This document shows, one piece after another, positions 59,670 to 64,000 of a stretch of DNA of 64,000 nucleotides. Origin of the DNA: Branchiostoma floridae (Eukaryota; Chordata; Leptocardii; Amphioxiformes; Branchiostomatidae). The notes under the pieces are model-generated. The model searched no databases. It saw only the letters and a list, made by a program, of their open reading frames with translations, and was not told the origin of the DNA. The number at the start of each line of letters is the position of its first letter. Within the stretch, counting starts at the first letter, position 1. The position numbers and the translations under genes were made by a program. The DNA is taken from contig NC_049992.1 in the NCBI RefSeq assembly GCF_000003815.2, forward strand, positions 1,955,789-2,019,788. Reading direction: 5' to 3'.

Positions 59670-61850
59670 GTGAACTCTGTGCAGACTACCGACAGTCATG
59701 TGATGTTTGAGGTTTGAAGTCCACAAGTCATTCTTACCGTTTGGTGCAAACAAGTCCGCCTACCTTGATGCCTTATCAGATTTGATTGACAGGTGTGCAA
59801 GCAGTAACTTTTCTCACCATAGCAACAGTAGAATATTGCACATTGATACAACCGATTGTATGTGTCAAGTGTACATTCCATAAATGATCCTCTGAGTAGA
59901 AATGTGTTATAACATTCTTTTGGGACGTACAAAGAGAAAAAATAGAGATTTCATAAATTAATGCAGCAATTAATTACCTTGTCAACAAAAAGTCGTTGTT
60001 TCATTTACTTTGCATCTAAATATTAGGATCTATGGTCTTTGTATAAGTTGACTTTGATCACCAATTATAATATTAGTGTCAACAATAGTTCGGCCCATTG
60101 GTCACTTCCCAGTGACGCCTTTATGTGCAGCACACTTGAGCCGGTGGTATCGATGCCCTTTTCCCCCTCAGCCATATGTATATGTTTTGTCGTCATTCTC
60201 ACAAACTCACTTTAGCCCATGGCTACTTCCCCTCAGCCAATGAGAAGCCCCCATTTTCTGTTGCTATTTCCACATAGCATGGTGCTATGAAAAAAAGTGT
60301 GCTGCTATTTCATGCAAATGAGGAAAAAAGTGGGGTGATATCCAGAAAACTGTGTTGATATCAGCCTGAAAAGTGTGGTTGATATACGCATGTGACCTGT
60401 TCTAACCAATCCTCGCTTACCTTTGAGACCTTTTTCTGGGACCAGAATTATGTCATGTGATAACTGACCAATCCTATGCTTGACTTCTAATTGCCCAGAG
60501 GAATATGAACAGACTTTCTGTCTCTCCAGGCACCTTGCTTGGGAAGGTCTTGACAAGATTAACGACCTTGTGTTGTTGTTGCCTGACACTGTCTGTCACA
60601 GCTTTTCCATCAATAAGAAAGATTGTGGACTTTCAGGACAAAATAAAGTAACATTTTGTAGAGCTGATGAACTAGAAAAGCTTCGGGGAAGAATGCCATG
60701 GGCTATATAAAGTTAGTTAACCTATGGGATTAGCCTCGTTTTCTGTGTATATCACCAGGCCCACTAGAAACCACTCGGTGGGCAGGCCTGGTGATATACA
60801 CAGAAACTCGGCCACTCCCATAGGTTAACTATTACGTATCAGATAGTTGCTATGGTTACTTACCATTTCTACAGACGGAGGCAAAGAACGTGTCTCCCAA
60901 TGACCGGTCAGTCCATGTATGGAATATTAGCCGCTGGAGAGTTCCTAGCTGTTTGAGAGTTACTGGCAATCTCAATCCTTATATACGTAGAAATATTCTT
61001 CAATTTGTTTATTTTGATACAGTTATTGATATTGTAAATTGATACAGTTATCTGTGGTGAGAGCCTACATGAAGTGACACTGAGTTCAAACATGATTCAA
61101 AGTTATTACGTAAGTTGCATTATATAAGCTAATGTTAACCATTGGTGAAGGCTCATCGGTATTACGTTCAAACGAAGATACTATTTTATGTTTACAAATG
61201 TTCATTTTAAAAGAATAGTGGAACCTTGTTTTTTAAAACTCAGCTCAATGTGATGTTGCCCGTGATTAAAAGGTATAAAGTCCACCAGGTCTTTTCACCG
61301 TTAAGTGCAAACAAGTAATTTTTTTATCAATTACTTGAGTTTCCATGGTGATAATCTTGTGTGACAAGCGGGTTACGTAAGTTTGAGACAGTGTCGCGTT
61401 CTTTACCCTCATGTTAGTGCTTACTAGTATTTCATGACTGTCAACATTTAAAAGATTCATTGGACGTGAACACCATAAATGATATGGCGGAATCGTGAAT
61501 AGTACCTGTACTGCTAATTCCGCCAGCCCAAATCGATGTTTGCTCAGTTATTTGAGTGACAGGTGTGCAAGCAACAGCCCCCCTCGCTATAGCAACAACC
61601 TCTTGCAGCAGGCCGGTTATCAAGCTGAGTCCGTTTGCTCCTATTGTCAGTGACTTGTACGACTGATAATGATCTGATTTTCATGTTGAGGTTAAGAGCG
61701 AACTTAAGTTGCTATTCAAGGCGGGCTTGATTTTGTTATGGAATACGGAAAACTTATTATCAATACAAAGTATCAGTAATGTCTACAATATCATTTAACA
61801 TCATCATCATCAAAAATGCCATGTAACACTTGGGTGGGCCTTTCTTTTCA
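59670..61850 (+). repeat. Upstream block of gene E, paralogous to those of C and D
   Basis: The gatgtttgaggtttgaagtc unit (59701) and later segments match 26180 and 38270 onward. An extra segment of about 620 bases (60213-60830) is absent from the other two. Confidence 0.7.
60213..60830. mobile_element. Insertion ending in a 113-base hairpin, upstream of gene E
   Basis: The paralogous flanks of C and D lack it. At its right end, 60717-60829 is an inverted repeat whose arms begin ttaacctatggg and end cccataggttaa, with ctgtgtatatcaccaggcc and its complement inside. It may be two nested elements. The 76-codon frame at 60480-60710 has no recognisable domain. Confidence 0.55.
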
Positions 61851-61870
61851 GAAATATCGGACATACCATC

Positions 61871-64000
61871 ATGGCTACACCACTAAGCCTCAGAGAAGGT
61901 ATGAAACCCATGAAGTGGAATGTAATGAGGAAATGGACAACTCTCTTGACACTAGACCTGACTGACAAACACCTGGGTCAGTTACCCGATGAACTTTTTG
62001 ACTTAAATGAGTTGCAGGCTTTGAAGTTAGACAAAAACAAGAACATCCAACTATCTGAGAAGCTTACCAGATTGACCAATCTGAAATTGCTGCTTTTAGA
62101 TGATTGTAATCTTAAGACAGTTCCGGCTGCCGTGATGAAACTTCCGCAGTTACAAACACTGAGCTTCAGTACCAACGAGAACATTACCCTGCCGGATGAG
62201 ATGTCCAGCCTCGTTAACCTCACTGTCCTGCACTTAGATAACTGCAAACTGGATACACTATATCCAGTAGTGCTGAAACTACTAAACCTACAGAAGCTAA
62301 ATCTAAGTAACAATAAGAAGATATCTCTACCAGATGAGTTGTACAAACTTAACAATATCATAGTGTTATCACTACGTCAGTGTGAACTGGGCACCGTTCC
62401 CCCGGCAGTACTGAAACTCTCCCAGCTGGAGGAACTGGACCTCAGCTGGAACAGGGGGATCCACCTGCCGAAAGAGCTGTCCGGACTCGCCAACATCCGG
62501 GTGCTGAAACTATGGGGAACAGACATGGCCACCGTTCCTATGGTAATGTGCAGACTGAAACAGTTAGAATGGCTGAACCTGAGCTCTAACCCACTACAGA
62601 CGTTACCCGCGGAAGTTGGACAGCTCACTAACGTCAAACACTTGGATCTGTCCTGCTGCCAGCTGAACACACTCCCACCTGAAGTGGGGAGACTGACAAA
62701 GTTAGAATGGCTGTACCTGTGCTATAATCCACTACAGACGTTACCCACGGAAGTTGGACAGCTCAATAACGTCAAACAGTTGAATCTGTCCCTCTGCGAG
62801 CTGCACACACTCCCACCTGAAGTGTGGAGACTGACACAGTTAGAATGGCTGGACCTGAGCTCTAACCCACTACAGACGTTACCCGCGGAAGTTGGACAGC
62901 TCACTAACGTAAAACACTTGGGTCTGTCCCACTGCCAGCTGCGCACACTCCCACCTGAAGTGGGGAGACTGACACAGCTAGAATGGCTGAACCTGCGCTC
63001 TAACCCACTGCAGGCATTACCCGCGGAAGTTGGACAGCTCCCTAACAAAGCTAATCTAGACGTCAGCGAAAATCCACTTATTAAACCACCACCTGAAGTG
63101 TGCAGTCAGGGGGTCACTGCTATCAGACGATACTTTGACGAACTTGAACGGTCAGAGGAAAACGCAAACACCCGTTTGAAAGTCGTTGTCTTGGGAGAGA
63201 AAATGGCGGGAAAAACAAGCCTGGTGCAAACCCTGCGCAGTGGCAAGTCTACCCTGACACGATACGAAGACCGAACACATTGTGTAGAGATAACTCATTG
63301 GGCACCTGATGACAACGTCACGTTTGAAGTGTACGACTTTGGCGGCCATGACGTGTACCATCTCACTCATCAGTTCTTTTTGACTCCAGATGCTTTTTAC
63401 CTGTTATTAGTGAACCTTGAGACATACAGCTGCACCGAACACCGATACACAGAAGCCGTGGGGCTTTGGTTAGACACACTGAATGCCCGCGTGCCGGGGG
63501 CAGTGGTTTCATTGGTTGGGAGTAAGGAGGATCGTTGTAGACCTGATGACGTGAAAACAAAGACATCAAATATTCAGGAAAGGATCAAACAACAAATGGC
63601 ATTGTGGGAAAGAAATCTAAAGCAACGTATCAACACACTTGAAAGTCTGCAGAAGATGCACAAAGGAGATTCCTCGAAGTCTGTGGAAGATATTACCCAG
63701 CAACTTACACATGCTAATCGCCTTTTGTCGCAAAGACTGCATATCGATGGCGACGTGCACTGTGTGTCTGTGAAACCTAAGTTTCGACTTAGTTCAATGT
63801 TTTCAAGCTCATCTCACATCAAACTGAAATACTTTATTTTGGAAACAGCAAGAAACACAACATTGTTTCCGACACTGAGAACAATATTGCCAAAGACCTG
63901 GGTAGATTTCGAACAGTCGCTTCGTATTGAAGGTTCGAAAAGAGCGCCAGAAAAAGCGGCTAAAAATGAAACGGGTTCTTCTGGTGAGAGTTCACCACTG
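61871..64000 (+). CDS. Gene E: LRR-Roc-COR protein, cut by the right edge
   Basis: The ATG (MATPLSLREGMKPMKW) follows the acceptor ttcttttcag at 61851, as in C and D. The frame is open for 710 codons to the window end. LRRs cover residues ~20-425. Roc has GEKMAGKTS from 442, DFGGHD and SKED. The start of the Roc-COR linker is present. The donor-like AAG|GTAAGC at the LRR/Roc border of C and D is lost here (aacgcaaac). From about 63531 to the end the sequence is almost identical to gene C from 30380, though the LRRs differ. The tail cassette lies outside the window. Confidence 0.85.
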   Translation, partial: MATPLSLREGMKPMKWNVMRKWTTLLTLDLTDKHLGQLPDELFDLNELQALKLDKNKNIQLSEKLTRLTNLKLLLLDDCNLKTVPAAVMKLPQLQTLSFSTNENITLPDEMSSLVNLTVLHLDNCKLDTLYPVVLKLLNLQKLNLSNNKKISLPDELYKLNNIIVLSLRQCELGTVPPAVLKLSQLEELDLSWNRGIHLPKELSGLANIRVLKLWGTDMATVPMVMCRLKQLEWLNLSSNPLQTLPAEVGQLTNVKHLDLSCCQLNTLPPEVGRLTKLEWLYLCYNPLQTLPTEVGQLNNVKQLNLSLCELHTLPPEVWRLTQLEWLDLSSNPLQTLPAEVGQLTNVKHLGLSHCQLRTLPPEVGRLTQLEWLNLRSNPLQALPAEVGQLPNKANLDVSENPLIKPPPEVCSQGVTAIRRYFDELERSEENANTRLKVVVLGEKMAGKTSLVQTLRSGKSTLTRYEDRTHCVEITHWAPDDNVTFEVYDFGGHDVYHLTHQFFLTPDAFYLLLVNLETYSCTEHRYTEAVGLWLDTLNARVPGAVVSLVGSKEDRCRPDDVKTKTSNIQERIKQQMALWERNLKQRINTLESLQKMHKGDSSKSVEDITQQLTHANRLLSQRLHIDGDVHCVSVKPKFRLSSMFSSSSHIKLKYFILETARNTTLFPTLRTILPKTWVDFEQSLRIEGSKRAPEKAAKNETGSSGESSPL

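Overview
The window looks like animal nuclear DNA, most likely a cephalochordate (Branchiostoma, amphioxus). The evidence is spliced genes with GT-AG introns, multidomain immune-type proteins with LRR, Roc-COR, caspase, ZU5, OTU and glycosyltransferase modules, LINE tails, short LTR elements and MITEs, all at high density. The species is an inference from gene content. Every convincing gene is on the + strand; most long minus-strand open frames are antisense shadows of the leucine-rich repeats.

The backbone is a tandem array of five paralogous LRR/Roco genes: A at 3-1926 (cut by the left edge), B at 12603-18535, C at 28019-34783, D at 40990-51287 and E at 61871-64000 (cut by the right edge). 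B, C and D, and the visible part of E, carry one very large first coding exon holding leucine-rich repeats, a Roc GTPase (GEKMAGKT, DFGGHD and SKxD motifs) and, in B-D completely, a COR region. In B, C and D this exon ends in the same splice phase (phase 1) and is followed by a different tail. B continues into an OTU cysteine protease and a GT-B glycosyltransferase. C continues into a complete caspase domain with catalytic His and Cys. D continues into ZU5 and UPA-like modules, a transmembrane segment and a second glycosyltransferase. All proposed exon joins keep frame arithmetically: B sums to 1627 codons, C to 1573 and D to 2237. C has one in-frame TAG in its LRR region. A is an LRR-only derivative, joined directly to remnants of a caspase tail.

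The genes sit in duplicated blocks. The 3' flank of A resembles that of C. The 3' halves and flanks of B and D are paralogous, from the glycosyltransferase through 3'UTR introns and a 43-bp minisatellite. The upstream flanks of C, D and E resemble each other. GC-rich 5' modules ending in splice donors occur at about 4.26, 5.9, 23.5, 37.1 and 54.2 kb and are candidate promoters with 5'UTR exons.

Between the genes lie mobile elements: two young 1.48-kb non-coding LTR elements in opposite orientation, one of them nested in a LINE tail between 220-bp inverted repeats; a 965-bp piggyBac-like MITE; a 3.46-kb foldback element; several LINE ends; minisatellites and microsatellites; and a 100-N assembly gap at 21723-21822.

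The candidate system is a family of Roco proteins in which one sensor and GTPase-switch exon is combined with interchangeable effector cassettes (protease, deubiquitinase-like, glycosyltransferase or ZU5/UPA). By analogy with NLR, PIDD and Roco proteins, a role in cell death or innate defence is plausible, but the sequence alone does not show it.
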